A stretch of DNA of 64,000 bases from Treponema sp. Lineage in GTDB: Bacteria > Spirochaetota > Spirochaetia > Treponematales > Treponemataceae. The translations under genes were made by a program, and so were the position numbers. This document shows positions 1 to 7,900 of this stretch, one piece after another. Every line of letters begins with the position of its first letter. The first letter of the stretch is position 1. The DNA lies in NCBI GenBank assembly GCA_024402565.1, contig JAKSTM010000004.1:54394-118393 (forward strand), written 5' to 3'. The notes under the pieces are model-generated. The model was not told where the DNA came from, did not search any database, and saw only the letters and a list, made by a program, of their open reading frames with translations.

Positions 1-61
1 CAAGACATCCTAAAATCAGCGTATCTGTTAACCCTCGGAGAAGGTCAGATGAGTTCAGCAT
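1..61 (-). CDS. PadR-family transcriptional regulator, N-terminal fragment (runs off left edge)
   Basis: Twenty codons are visible, starting at the ATG complementary to 59-61 and running off the window. The peptide begins MLNSSDLLRGLTDTLILGCL, which closely follows the opening of PadR winged-helix repressors (SxxLRGxxDTLILxxL). A perfect GGAGGTT ribosome-binding site lies a few bases upstream, complementary to 64-70. A promoter reads into the gene from 132-104. PadR proteins are usually autoregulated and often control a divergent gene, which here is a small lipoprotein. The rest of the gene is outside the window, so the ligand-binding part cannot be judged. Confidence 0.7.
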   Translation of the reverse strand, partial: MLNSSDLLRGLTDTLILGCL

Positions 62-103
62 GTAACCTCCTTTTCCTCTAAGATATTTCATGTTTGTATT
101 TAT

Positions 104-132
104 ATCCTAATTAAATATACCTCATCTGTCAA
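104..132 (-). promoter_or_regulatory. Sigma70-type promoter for the PadR-like gene
   Basis: On the minus strand TTGACA (132-127) is followed by 17 bp and TAGGAT (109-104). The GGAGG site and ATG follow downstream. The -35 box is perfect and the -10 box matches four of six consensus positions. Predicted from sequence only. Confidence 0.55.
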
Positions 133-164
133 GGTATTTCAGAAAATAATATTTTTGGAGATAA

Positions 165-193
165 TTGACTTTTTGAATCTATTTATATATATT
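165..193 (+). promoter_or_regulatory. Sigma70-type promoter for the small lipoprotein
   Basis: TTGACT (165-170), a 17 bp spacer, then TATATT (188-193). Transcription would begin near position 200, giving a leader of about 25 nt that carries AAAAGGGG before the ATG at 225. It points away from the PadR-like promoter, so the two may share an operator. Confidence 0.65.
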
Positions 194-224
194 TCAATAA
201 AATAACTTAGAAAAGGGGAAATTT

Positions 225-626
225 ATGAAAAGAAAATTTGGTGTTTTGGCAATTCTTTTGGTGCTGGTATCAGCTGTTATGGTATCTTGTAATCTGCATG
301 AAGCGGCAATTTGTGGAACATGGCATAGTGAGACAAAAAATGATGTTAGAACTGTACTTGTTTTAAAAGCAAATAAGGTTGCTGAATACTATGTTGAAAA
401 TACAAAAACTCACGAAAAAACAAATATTTTCAAGAAGTTGGCTTTTGGTGATTTTGCTGACATTTCTTATACTTGGGAAGCTGATGACACAAAACTTACT
501 ATTAAGTGTGAAATTAAGATCACAGGTATGGATGAAACAATAAAGCAGGATGTAGCTACAGGAAATTATGACCTTTCTGGAATTACACTTACATGGAATG
601 GTGTTAAGTTTTCACGTGTCGGCTAA
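225..626 (+). CDS. Small putative lipoprotein, lipocalin-like
   Basis: A 133-residue protein with a basic N-terminus, a hydrophobic stretch and a lipobox ending ..VMVSC at about residue 22, so it is probably exported and lipid-modified. The mature part contains CGTWHSE near the start and alternating hydrophobic/polar strands ending in LTWNGVKFSRV. That resembles short lipocalin-like or META-type beta-barrel lipoproteins common in spirochaetes. AAAAGGGG precedes the ATG. It is monocistronic, with its own promoter and terminator, and diverges from a PadR-like repressor that may control it. The molecular function is unknown. Confidence 0.7.
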   Translation: MKRKFGVLAILLVLVSAVMVSCNLHEAAICGTWHSETKNDVRTVLVLKANKVAEYYVENTKTHEKTNIFKKLAFGDFADISYTWEADDTKLTIKCEIKITGMDETIKQDVATGNYDLSGITLTWNGVKFSRVG

Positions 627-645
627 TATTTGAAATGCCTTTTTC

Positions 646-677
646 AAGCACTTCCTAAAAGGAAGTGCTTTTTTTTA
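646..677 (+). terminator. Rho-independent terminator of the lipoprotein gene
   Basis: Perfect 10 bp stem AAGCACTTCC (646-655) / GGAAGTGCTT (661-670) with a TAAAA loop, followed by a run of T. It lies 20 bp after the stop codon. Confidence 0.9.
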
Positions 678-746
678 TTTAAAATCTATTTTTAATATGT
701 TACTATTAGAGATAACATTTTATTAGATTTTTATGGGGTAACATAA

Positions 747-1982
747 ATGCAGATTACAGAAAAACAGCTGGAACTTGTTCGGACTCAGATTAAAAGAGTA
801 AAGGAATTTGGAAATCCATTCTATACAGAACGCTTTAAGGACATAAATCCTGAAGATATTAAAACTCAAAAAGATTTTGAAAAACTTCCTTTCTGTACAA
901 AACAGGATCTTCGTGACGCATATCCGCTGGGACTTGCAACTGTTCCTGAAGAAGAAATTGTACGTATTCATTCTTCAAGCGGTACAACAGGAACTCCTGT
1001 AATTATTCCTTATACAAAAAAAGACGTTGATGACTGGGCAACAATGTTTGCGCGCTGCTATGAAATGGCTGGAATCACAAAAAAAGACCGCATCCAGATT
1101 ACACCGGGTTACGGACTCTGGACAGCGGGAATTGGCTTCCAGGCAGGATGTGAAAAACTTGGCGCTATGGCAGTTCCAATGGGACCTGGTAATACAGACA
1201 AGCAGCTTCAGATGATGCAGGATATGAAATCTACAGTTATCTGTGCAACTTCAAGCTATGCTCTTCTTCTTGCCGAACAGGTAGAAGCCCGCGGGCTTAA
1301 AGATAAGATCTGCCTTAAAAAGGGTGTAATCGGTTCTGAACGCTGGGGCGAAAAAATGCGCCAGCGAATTCAGGATATACTTGGAATTGAACTTTATGAT
1401 ATTTATGGACTTACTGAATGTTATGGTCCTGGAATTGGTGTGAATCTTCCTGGCGAAGAAGGCATGCGTATTTTTGACGACTACATCTACACAGAAATTC
1501 TTGACCCTGTAACTGGTGAACCTGTTCCAGAAGGGGAAATCGGTGAAATCTGTCTTACAACTTTAGTAAAGGAAGGAGCTCCTCTTTTCCGTTTCAGAAC
1601 ACATGACCTTGCAAGCTTTATTCCTCGTGAAGAAGGCGACACATGTCCTTACCCAAGAATCAGTCAAATTATGGGGCGCAGCGATGACATGGTAAAGGTA
1701 AAGGGCAACATAATCTTCCCAAGTTCTATTGAAGAAGTAATCCGTGCATGTCCTGGCGCTTCAAGCGAATACCGTGCAGAAATTGAACACATTGACGGTA
1801 AAGACGAAATGACTATCTTTGTTGAATGTGAAGGCGGTACAGACCGAACAGAACTTGGTCTTGAAATGCAGTTAAAGTGCAAGAGCAAATTCAATCTGAC
1901 TCCAAAAATCAAAGTTGTTGGAATAGGGGACCTTCCTCGTTCAGAAAAGAAAACAAAGAGAATCGAAGACAAGCGTTTCTAA
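747..1982 (+). CDS. paaK: Phenylacetate-CoA ligase family (AMP-forming adenylate-forming enzyme)
   Basis: 411 residues. The P-loop-like adenylate motif SSSGTTGTPV is near residue 76, and YGLTECYGPG near residue 225 matches the second ANL motif. The C-terminal mini-domain begins at GRSDDMVKVKG, with the aryl-CoA ligase hallmark FPSSIEEV. The family activates an aryl acid with ATP to an acyl-adenylate and then to an aryl-CoA. In anaerobic gut bacteria paralogues are common and may act in the reverse, ATP-yielding direction on aromatic amino-acid products. No paa pathway genes are adjacent, so the physiological substrate is not fixed by context. A weak GGGG element precedes the start. Confidence 0.88.
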   Translation: MQITEKQLELVRTQIKRVKEFGNPFYTERFKDINPEDIKTQKDFEKLPFCTKQDLRDAYPLGLATVPEEEIVRIHSSSGTTGTPVIIPYTKKDVDDWATMFARCYEMAGITKKDRIQITPGYGLWTAGIGFQAGCEKLGAMAVPMGPGNTDKQLQMMQDMKSTVICATSSYALLLAEQVEARGLKDKICLKKGVIGSERWGEKMRQRIQDILGIELYDIYGLTECYGPGIGVNLPGEEGMRIFDDYIYTEILDPVTGEPVPEGEIGEICLTTLVKEGAPLFRFRTHDLASFIPREEGDTCPYPRISQIMGRSDDMVKVKGNIIFPSSIEEVIRACPGASSEYRAEIEHIDGKDEMTIFVECEGGTDRTELGLEMQLKCKSKFNLTPKIKVVGIGDLPRSEKKTKRIEDKRF

Positions 1983-2008
1983 CGGGATAGGTACATTTTG
2001 TGATTTTT

Positions 2009-2058
2009 ACGTAAATAAATGACGAGGAAAAAATTCCTTGATACTTATTATTTTACGT
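2009..2058. repeat. Nested inverted repeat after the CoA ligase
   Basis: An outer repeat ACGTAAA (2009-2015) / TTTACGT (2052-2058) encloses an inner hairpin AGGAA (2025-2029) / TTCCT (2034-2038). No T run follows, so this is not a convincing terminator. It could be a weak transcript end or a cruciform between the ligase gene and the polymerase promoter. Confidence 0.4.
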
Positions 2059-2077
2059 GTATGTGGATTTAATAATA

Positions 2078-2141
2078 ACTATACAAATTATAGTAAAAGT
2101 ACTTGACTTTAGCCTGGTGTGGTATTATAGTACTATACAAA
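2078..2141 (+). promoter_or_regulatory. Promoter and repeated operator-like elements of the Y-family polymerase gene
   Basis: TTGACT (2103-2108) and TATAGT (2126-2131) are spaced by 17 bp. The -10 region is embedded in a perfect 12 bp palindrome, TATAGTACTATA (2126-2137). Two words recur in the region: ACTATACAAA (2078-2087 and 2132-2141) and ATTATAGTA (2087-2095 and 2124-2132). The arrangement resembles a repressor operator over the core promoter, possibly damage-responsive. The regulator is not identified. Confidence 0.6.
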
Positions 2142-3556
2142 TGAATGATACTAGGTGCTATATTGCTATAGACTTGAAGAGTTTTTTTGCTTCTGTAGAA
2201 TGCGTAAGTCGTGGTCTGGACCCCCTGACAGCAAATCTTGTTGTTGCAGACCCTACGAGAAGTGATAAAACGATTTGTCTTGCTGTAACACCCAGTCTCA
2301 AAGCATTAGGTGTTCCTGGGCGGCCACGTCTTTTTGAAGTAAAACAAAAGATTAAAGAAATAAACGAAAAGATCTGGCCGCCTGTGGAGTACATAACAGC
2401 ACCTCCAAGAATGGCTAAATATATCGAAATCAGTAATCTTGTTTACAGTATTTATCTGAAATATGTATCTTCTGATGATATTCATGTTTATTCGATTGAT
2501 GAAGTTTTTATAGATGTAACAGGGTATCTTAAGCTATACGATTGTTCTGCTCATGAACTTGCAATACGTATAATAAGGGATGTGCTTTCAGTAACCGGAA
2601 TTACGGCAACTGCGGGAATTGGAACAAATTTGTATCTCGCTAAGATTGCTATGGATATAGTGGCAAAACATATACCCGCCGACAAAGACGGTGTTCGTAT
2701 TGCAGAACTGAATGAAAGGTCTTATAGAGAACAGTTATGGAATCATAGACCTATTACAGATTTCTGGCGCGTAGGAGCAGGTCTGGCTAAACGTCTTGAA
2801 AAATATGAACTTTATACTATGGGCGATATAGCCAGATGTTCTGTTGGAAAATCTACAGATTTATATAACGAAGATATTTTATATAAAGAATTCGGGATAA
2901 ATGCTGAGCTTCTTATAGATCACGCATGGGGCTGGGAAAACTGCCGCATTAAAGATATAAAAGCTTATACTCCGAAAAATCACAGTCTCAGTAACGGACA
3001 GGTTCTTCCGCATGCTTATAATTATGAGAATACAAAAATTGTTGTAAAAGAAATGGCAGAGGAAATGGCATTCAGCCTTGTTTCAAAACATCTTGTTACA
3101 AATCAAATTGTGCTTTATTTAGGATACGATAAAACTACTCCAGGAACTGCCGGTGGACGGGGGAGTTTTGAAATGTGGACAAGTTCCGGGCGAATGATTT
3201 CTGCCATGGCAGACAGTATTCTGGAACGAATTATGACAGAAGGTTTTCTTGTCCGGCGTATAAATATTTGTGCAGTAAACGTAATAACTGAAGACGCTAT
3301 GAAAACACTTGAAGAGGTCGAAGCGCAGAAACCTGTTCAGGGGGAACTTTTCAGTGATTTTGATGAAGCTAACAGATTTCATGATTATATTCGTCAGAAA
3401 TTAAATCAGGATCTGGAGCGGGAAAAGGCGGTACAAAAATCCATTCTGGAAATGAAGAAACGATATGGAAAAAATGCAGTTTTTAAGGGAATGGATTTAC
3501 AGGAAGAGGCTACGACAATTATGCGTAATAATCAAATTGGGGGTCATCGCAAATAA
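2141..3556 (+). CDS. Y-family translesion DNA polymerase (UmuC/DinB-like)
   Basis: 471 residues from the ATG at 2141. An upstream in-frame ATG at 2057 was rejected because it precedes the promoter, and the family N-terminus (IAIDLKSFFASVEC) begins right after this start. Visible motifs are the first catalytic Asp in DLKSFFASVE, YSIDEVFIDVT with the second acidic pair, and helix-hairpin-helix and little-finger regions. The C-terminus ending RNNQIGGHRK is typical of Firmicute-type UV-resistance polymerases. The enzyme copies past damaged bases. There is no Shine-Dalgarno element and the -10 box ends only 9 bp upstream, suggesting a leaderless mRNA. It is followed by a YolD-like fragment, its usual neighbour. 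Such modules are often mobile. Confidence 0.9.
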   Translation: MNDTRCYIAIDLKSFFASVECVSRGLDPLTANLVVADPTRSDKTICLAVTPSLKALGVPGRPRLFEVKQKIKEINEKIWPPVEYITAPPRMAKYIEISNLVYSIYLKYVSSDDIHVYSIDEVFIDVTGYLKLYDCSAHELAIRIIRDVLSVTGITATAGIGTNLYLAKIAMDIVAKHIPADKDGVRIAELNERSYREQLWNHRPITDFWRVGAGLAKRLEKYELYTMGDIARCSVGKSTDLYNEDILYKEFGINAELLIDHAWGWENCRIKDIKAYTPKNHSLSNGQVLPHAYNYENTKIVVKEMAEEMAFSLVSKHLVTNQIVLYLGYDKTTPGTAGGRGSFEMWTSSGRMISAMADSILERIMTEGFLVRRINICAVNVITEDAMKTLEEVEAQKPVQGELFSDFDEANRFHDYIRQKLNQDLEREKAVQKSILEMKKRYGKNAVFKGMDLQEEATTIMRNNQIGGHRK

Positions 3557-3597
3557 CAGTTAAATCACAACTAAATCATCGAAAAAACACAGTTAAA

Positions 3598-3804
3598 ATG
3601 AAAAACGATTATGCAGACCTTCTGGATATGCCACACCATGTTTCTCTAAATCATCCGCCGCTTTCAATGGAACAACGGGCTGCCCAGTTTATGCCATTTG
3701 CGGCATTAACCGGGTTTTCAGAAGTAATAGAAGAAACTACAGAAAAAATAAATTCACAGGATCTTGATCAAAATGTTTCATCTCTTACAGTAAAGCAAGA
3801 GTAA
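3598..3804 (+). pseudogene. YolD-like protein, probably C-terminally truncated
   Basis: 68 codons. The first 50 or so residues carry the hallmark of YolD-like partners of Y-family polymerases: LPHHVS-like opening (here MPHHVSLNHPPLS), then RAAQFMPFAALTGF and an acidic IEETTE. Family members are as a rule clearly longer (about 100 residues or more, from memory) and end in a beta-rich domain that is absent here. The last seven or so codons are antisense to the end of the TRAP permease gene, so the native 3' end seems to have been lost at a junction. It may be non-functional or a residual peptide. It lies 41 bp after the polymerase and is probably co-transcribed. Confidence 0.6.
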
Positions 3805-5638
3805 ACCAAGGAACATAAGTAACAAGAAGCAGAACAATAATTTGTGCCAGGAAGAATGGCATCATCCCTTTTATTACTTTTGGAAGAGGTTTATTAAAGG
3901 CGTAAGATGCAATAAATAAATCCATTCCAACAGGAGGTGTAAGGAATCCGATTGAAAGATTCAGAAGGAAGATTACAGCGGCCTGTACAGGTGCAATTCC
4001 AAAACTTTCTGCAATTGGAAGTAAAAGCGGTGAAACAATGAGAATTGCACTGAACATATCCATAAGACATCCAATAATGAGAAGGAAAATATTCATAAGA
4101 ATGAGGAAGACATATGGAGAATGAACATACTGATTGATAAACTCTGTAAGAATGTAAGGAATGTTTGCATCCAGCATGAAGTAAGAAATTCCGCTGGCAG
4201 CTCCAAGAATAAAGAGAACTCCACCAGAAACAGGAACGCTTGAAGCAATTACTTCAACAGATTTTTTGAAATTAAAATCTTTACGAATAATTGTAGAAAC
4301 AATGAATGCATAAATTACCGAAAATGCTGAAACTTCAAAAAGATCAAATATTCCGTTGAAGTATAAAACGCAAATAAATACTGGAAGTAAAAGCTCAGGA
4401 ATACAGTGCCATAAAGAACGACCGATTTCCTTTATAGAAAACTTAGGACGGATTTTTTGACGGTCAAAAAAGAAACCTACACCAATCATTGATGCGGCTA
4501 AAATAATTCCCGGAATAATTGAGCCTTTGAAAAGTTCAAAAACGTCTACAGAGAAATAGTTTGTAGAGGCATACATAATGATTGCGGCACTTGGAGGAAA
4601 TAAAAGTCCTATGGCGCCACTGGATGTAACAAGGCTTTCGGCCCGGTCTTTATCGTATCCATTACCTGTAAGAACAACAGTTAAAAGTCCACCAAGAGCA
4701 AGAATTGTAACACCGGAAACTCCAGTAAAGGTGCTGAAGAATGTTGTTACGATTACAGCAGCTACTACAGTTCCTCCACGGAACCAACCGAAAAGGCTTT
4801 TAAATACTTCTACATAGCGACTTCCTGCACTGGACTGTGAAAGAATGTAACCGGCAATAGTAAATAAAGGAATCGCAGCGATATTGCGGTCAGTAAGGAT
4901 TCTGTATGTTTCCAAAGGAATTACATCTACATATCCGCCACTTTGAGAAAATAATACAAAAGAAATTCCTGCAAGAACTAAAAACAATGGAAGTCCCAGG
5001 AATGCAAGGAAAATAAGTAAAACTACAAAAAGCCAGATTGTAGCATGTGAGAAATTAATCCATGCGTCACTTATAGCATAAAGGGCTGGTACATTTTCAA
5101 TATTAAATAAGTAATAAAGAATTCCAGTTATGGAACTTTGTGAAATAAGAAATGCCAGTAAAAGACCTGCTGCAGTAGAAATCCAGCAAACTGATTTATT
5201 GCCGCTTTCGGAAACAGTTTTTGCCACTTTCATAATAATCATTGAAAGATAACAAACAGGAAGAAAAGCAAAAAATACTTTGGTGTTCATTCCCCAGAAA
5301 TTTTCTGTAAATTGTAATGAATTTGAAAGCTGACAGATACAATCTAAAAAGAGTGCAGTTAAAATACAGACTGTAACTGCATTCATTATTTCTTTTACAG
5401 TCTTCTGGAACCAGAGTGGAAATTTGTCGGTAAATGATGCAAGGTTCAGGTGACGGTCGTCACGCCATGTTACGATTCCGGCTATGCAAGAAAAAAGAAA
5501 AACAAAATTCAGAACGGCAACATCTGCGCCGTAAACAGGAACTTTCAATGCTCCTTGAATAAACTTGAGAACCAGCGGAAGAATTGCAAGAACAGCAACT
5601 AGAGCTGACGAAATCCAGTCTTCTATTTTTTTTAGCAT
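3785..5638 (-). CDS. TRAP transporter fused permease (DctQM-type)
   Basis: 617 residues. The N-terminal four-helix DctQ-like part (about residues 1-165) has the characteristic W-D-D-R-H within a helix pair. It is followed by a DctM-like part with GLPLFLVLAG, a GGxxA-rich segment (FTGVSGVTILALGG) and LTPPVGMDLFIA near the C-terminus. TRAP permeases use an ion gradient to import an organic acid or similar solute handed over by a periplasmic binding protein. AAGGAG precedes the ATG by 6 nt. It is the last gene of a TatT-DctP-QM operon, 24 bp after the binding protein. The ligand cannot be read from sequence. Confidence 0.9.
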   Translation of the reverse strand: MLKKIEDWISSALVAVLAILPLVLKFIQGALKVPVYGADVAVLNFVFLFSCIAGIVTWRDDRHLNLASFTDKFPLWFQKTVKEIMNAVTVCILTALFLDCICQLSNSLQFTENFWGMNTKVFFAFLPVCYLSMIIMKVAKTVSESGNKSVCWISTAAGLLLAFLISQSSITGILYYLFNIENVPALYAISDAWINFSHATIWLFVVLLIFLAFLGLPLFLVLAGISFVLFSQSGGYVDVIPLETYRILTDRNIAAIPLFTIAGYILSQSSAGSRYVEVFKSLFGWFRGGTVVAAVIVTTFFSTFTGVSGVTILALGGLLTVVLTGNGYDKDRAESLVTSSGAIGLLFPPSAAIIMYASTNYFSVDVFELFKGSIIPGIILAASMIGVGFFFDRQKIRPKFSIKEIGRSLWHCIPELLLPVFICVLYFNGIFDLFEVSAFSVIYAFIVSTIIRKDFNFKKSVEVIASSVPVSGGVLFILGAASGISYFMLDANIPYILTEFINQYVHSPYVFLILMNIFLLIIGCLMDMFSAILIVSPLLLPIAESFGIAPVQAAVIFLLNLSIGFLTPPVGMDLFIASYAFNKPLPKVIKGMMPFFLAQIIVLLLVTYVPWFTLALL

Positions 5639-5662
5639 TGAAAACTCCTTTTTATTTTAGGC

Positions 5663-6691
5663 TTATTCCCCACGATGTTTTTTAAGAACTTCCTGAATGT
5701 CTGAATAAAATTTTTCATCAAGCATTCCTGTTTTTGTCATAGCTTGGGCATCTTTACGGAGACTTTCTTCCATGGCTTTGTATTCATCTAGTGTAAGTGT
5801 AATGAGTGTACATCCGCCTTCAACACAAAGATCCAGGTATTCTTTGTCGGCATTTTTCTGTTCTTCAACAAAAGCAGTTTCACATTTCTGAACACTTTCA
5901 ATCATTTGATTTCTCTGATCCTCAGTAAAACTATTCCAGGTTTTTTCATTTATGATAAATGAACAGATGATTGGACAAAGAGGTACGTTCAGAATATAAG
6001 GAAGTTCTTTGTAATACTGTCCGGCATATGCATACATTGGGATTGTGTAGAAACCTTCAACTCCACCTGGTGTTTTCATACTCTGCAGAAGCTTGTTGCT
6101 TGGAACATCTTCTGTTTTGAATCCTGCTGCTTTGAATGTGTCTGAAAGTGTTGAAAGTCCCATTCCACTTACAGAAAGTTTCTGATTTTTAAGGTCATCA
6201 TTAGTGTGAACAGGTTTCTTTGTATAGAAGTAAGCCCAACCAACAATAAATTTTCCGATTAATACATAACCTTTTTCTGAAAGGGCTTTTGAAATCTGTG
6301 GCTTGAAAGTTTCGTAAATTAAATCAATTTCTTCCTGGTCGCGGAAAAGGAAAGGGGCACAAAGTGTGAAAATATTTGTTTCCGGTGCAAGGGCAGAAAT
6401 ACCAATGTTTGTAAATACTGCACCATCGATAGGTGCTTTCTGTCCAGGACGAACAGCATTAAGTTTTGAAACAACACCTGTTTCTCCACCCATTGCAGTT
6501 GCATTCATAAACTGCATTTTTACCTGTCCGTTTGTGATGCGAGACCATTCCTGGGAAAGTTTTTTTGATTCAATGTCCCAGATAGAACGGGAAGGAGCGA
6601 TTGTTGCGATTTTCAGATTTGTCTGTGCATTTGCAGAAAAAATTGTTCCAAAAAGAAGTGTAACAGCTAACAAAGTCTGTTTAATTTTCAT
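5663..6691 (-). CDS. TRAP transporter substrate-binding protein (DctP family)
   Basis: 342 residues with a signal peptide (MKIKQTLLAVTLLFGTIFSANA, cleavage after ANA). The mature protein starts LKIATIAPSRSIWD, as in DctP proteins, and contains the family's GLSTLSDTFKAAGF and GVEGFYTIPMYAY segments. It would bind solute in the periplasm and deliver it to the fused permease downstream. AGAGGT lies 6 nt before the ATG. The upstream gene is a TatT-like lipoprotein, which in Treponema pallidum TatP/TatT pairs is the direct partner of this binding protein. The ligand is unknown. Confidence 0.9.
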   Translation of the reverse strand: MKIKQTLLAVTLLFGTIFSANAQTNLKIATIAPSRSIWDIESKKLSQEWSRITNGQVKMQFMNATAMGGETGVVSKLNAVRPGQKAPIDGAVFTNIGISALAPETNIFTLCAPFLFRDQEEIDLIYETFKPQISKALSEKGYVLIGKFIVGWAYFYTKKPVHTNDDLKNQKLSVSGMGLSTLSDTFKAAGFKTEDVPSNKLLQSMKTPGGVEGFYTIPMYAYAGQYYKELPYILNVPLCPIICSFIINEKTWNSFTEDQRNQMIESVQKCETAFVEEQKNADKEYLDLCVEGGCTLITLTLDEYKAMEESLRKDAQAMTKTGMLDEKFYSDIQEVLKKHRGE

Positions 6692-6779
6692 TTTATACCT
6701 CTAAATATTCTTTAATTATCTCTTTTATCTCTCTTTTATATTCTTATAAAATAAACTTTATAAAACCTTTAAAATATAA

Positions 6780-7775
6780 CTACCATTCCAGAAAATAGTC
6801 GCTTTTTGATGCAAGAAGTTTTTTAGCTTTTTGCTGACTGATAGTAACAGTAAGTCTTGTTGAAGGATTTTCATCCGGATTAATGGCGATTGCTTTTTTA
6901 AGGTTTGAAACAAATCCTTCTTCATCACCTTCAGGTATACAGAAACATTCTGCTTTGATTATATATGGGTTTGGAGTTTTTCCATCAGTAAGCTCCATTG
7001 CTTTGTCGCAATATTCAACCGCTTTTTCAATGCTTCCACCAAAACTTTCAGGTGCTGCTGCATAAAATCTTGCAAGTACTTCCCAGACATCTGAGTAATC
7101 CGGTTTCAATTCCAGAACTTTTTCAAGTACTGCAACAGGTGCACTAAGGTTTCCTAATAAATCAGGACTAAGGGGGTCTAAACTGAATGCACCAAGCCAG
7201 CCGGCGCCCAACCAATAGGCAGTGGTAACATCATATTTGTCGATCATGGAAACTGCTTTGGAAATTTTTTCTTCATCTCCCGAATATAAAAATTCTTTGA
7301 AATTTTTATGGCGTCCGTTCAATGAATCCAGACAGAAATCACGTCCTTTTAGATAATGACTTTTTGCACGGATGTATTCTTCGTTCTGTTTTTCAAACTG
7401 GTCGATATCCAGAAGATCTGCAGGAGACTGAACAAAAGCATTTGCGTACATTACATTCAAAGAACCTGTCATGCTCATAAGGCCCAGATGTCCCGGATTC
7501 TGATTCTGGATAATTTCATACATCTTTAATGCTGTAGGGAAAAAATCGGAAATAAGAGTGATGTCTGTATCACTTGTAATTGCGAACATGGCACCGCCAT
7601 TATCTGGCTGCTTTGCTTTCTTTTTTGTTTGTGGAATACCTTTTCTGTTAGAACCCGCAAGACCTGTAGAAACTGCGTCTATAGCTTTTGTTGTTACAAA
7701 ACAAGAGGATAAGCTTAATACAGATAAAATTACTGTAAAAAAGCATAATTTTCTAAAAATATTAATTCTCTTCAT
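6780..7775 (-). CDS. tatT: TatT-like TPR lipoprotein of a TPR-associated TRAP transporter
   Basis: 331 residues. A signal sequence ends in the lipobox LSSC at about residue 25, so it should be a lipoprotein. The body is helical with TPR-like repeats, including KPDYSDVWEVLARFYAAAPESFGGSIEKAVEYCDKA, in line with TatT proteins that cradle the TRAP binding protein and may channel ligand. It is the first gene of the operon, 88 bp before the binding protein. The ATG has no Shine-Dalgarno element and a TATAAT box lies 12 bp upstream, so the 5' leader would be only a few bases. Confidence 0.85.
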   Translation of the reverse strand: MKRINIFRKLCFFTVILSVLSLSSCFVTTKAIDAVSTGLAGSNRKGIPQTKKKAKQPDNGGAMFAITSDTDITLISDFFPTALKMYEIIQNQNPGHLGLMSMTGSLNVMYANAFVQSPADLLDIDQFEKQNEEYIRAKSHYLKGRDFCLDSLNGRHKNFKEFLYSGDEEKISKAVSMIDKYDVTTAYWLGAGWLGAFSLDPLSPDLLGNLSAPVAVLEKVLELKPDYSDVWEVLARFYAAAPESFGGSIEKAVEYCDKAMELTDGKTPNPYIIKAECFCIPEGDEEGFVSNLKKAIAINPDENPSTRLTVTISQQKAKKLLASKSDYFLEW

Positions 7776-7787
7776 ATATTAAGTGAA

Positions 7788-7816
7788 ATTATATACAAAT
7801 TGGTTGAAATGCACAA
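7788..7816 (-). promoter_or_regulatory. Promoter of the TRAP transporter operon
   Basis: On the minus strand TTGTGC (7816-7811), a 17 bp spacer and TATAAT (7793-7788). The -10 box is perfect and the -35 weaker. Initiation would fall about 5 nt before the tatT ATG. Confidence 0.6.
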
Positions 7817-7841
7817 TAAATTATAAAGGTTTTGGAGTTAT

Positions 7842-7870
7842 TTGCATATCGAGATAAAAATTGATAAAAT
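7842..7870 (+). promoter_or_regulatory. Promoter of glnA
   Basis: TTGCAT (7842-7847), 17 bp, TAAAAT (7865-7870). The transcript would start about 24 nt before the glnA ATG, leaving room only for the GAAGGA ribosome-binding site and no leader structure. The same TTGCAT -35 box is used before the V-ATPase operon. Confidence 0.65.
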
Positions 7871-7900
7871 TATAAAAATTTTTTTTGAAGGAAAAAAAGT

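Noticed and set aside
2057..2140. Longer N-terminus for the Y-family polymerase
   Set aside because: The extra 28 codons precede and include the promoter and palindrome and have no family resemblance; the conserved start of the protein is at 2141.
7776..7900. ANTAR-type dual hexaloop hairpins upstream of glnA
   Set aside because: No pair of stems with six-base loops is visible, and the predicted leader is too short.
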